The notes under the pieces were generated by a model. The model was given only the letters and a program-made list of their open reading frames with translations, was not told where the DNA came from and did not search any database. Positions 5,904-5,916 of a stretch of 5,916 nt of DNA are shown piece by piece; the stretch's first letter is position 1, and the number at the start of each line of letters is the position of its first letter. Position numbers and translations under genes: made by a program. Origin of the DNA: Methanosarcinaceae archaeon (GTDB lineage Archaea; Halobacteriota; Methanosarcinia; Methanosarcinales; Methanosarcinaceae); assembly GCA_020793555.1 (NCBI GenBank), contig DQIO01000323.1:2709-8624 (forward strand). The letters run 5' to 3'.

Positions 5904-5916
5904 GTACAGGGAATTT

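Overview
The window looks like chromosomal DNA from a methanogenic euryarchaeon, most likely of the Methanosarcinales. Three things suggest this: archaeal TATA-type promoter boxes, Shine-Dalgarno sites of the AGGAGG/GTGAT type, and a gene set (slipin-NfeD pair, long AIR-synthase-related protein, HisH, archaeal presenilin homologue) typical of that group. The taxonomic call is inference. No ribosomal, methanogenesis or mobile-element gene is present to fix it.

Layout from left to right. Bases 1-314 carry no convincing gene, only a possible 31-codon minus-strand ORF and the promoter and ribosome binding site of the next gene. Bases 315-2396 are a two-gene plus-strand operon: a slipin/stomatin-type SPFH membrane protein and, 24 bases on, a full-length NfeD with protease, membrane and OB-fold parts. 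Bases 2397-2869 are an AT-rich gap between convergent genes. The gap is bounded by two GC-rich hairpins and contains a broken reading frame that may be the relic of a small membrane protein. Bases 2870-4828 are a minus-strand operon read as hisH first, then a 440-residue PurM-fold protein. Bases 4829-4994 are a divergent promoter region. Bases 4995-5903 encode a nine-helix presenilin/signal-peptide-peptidase-type GxGD aspartyl protease.

Functionally there are two membrane-proteolysis loci: the slipin-NfeD Ser/Lys protease operon and the presenilin-like intramembrane protease. Between them is a metabolic operon. HisH supplies ammonia for the imidazole-glycerol-phosphate step of histidine synthesis, which also releases the purine intermediate AICAR. 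Its partner gene belongs to the fold family of the purine enzyme PurM, but its reaction is unknown. I see no CRISPR array, RNA gene, insertion sequence or defence island. The least explained items are the PurM-like protein, the decayed frame at 2441-2707 and the regulatory architecture between hisH and the presenilin gene.
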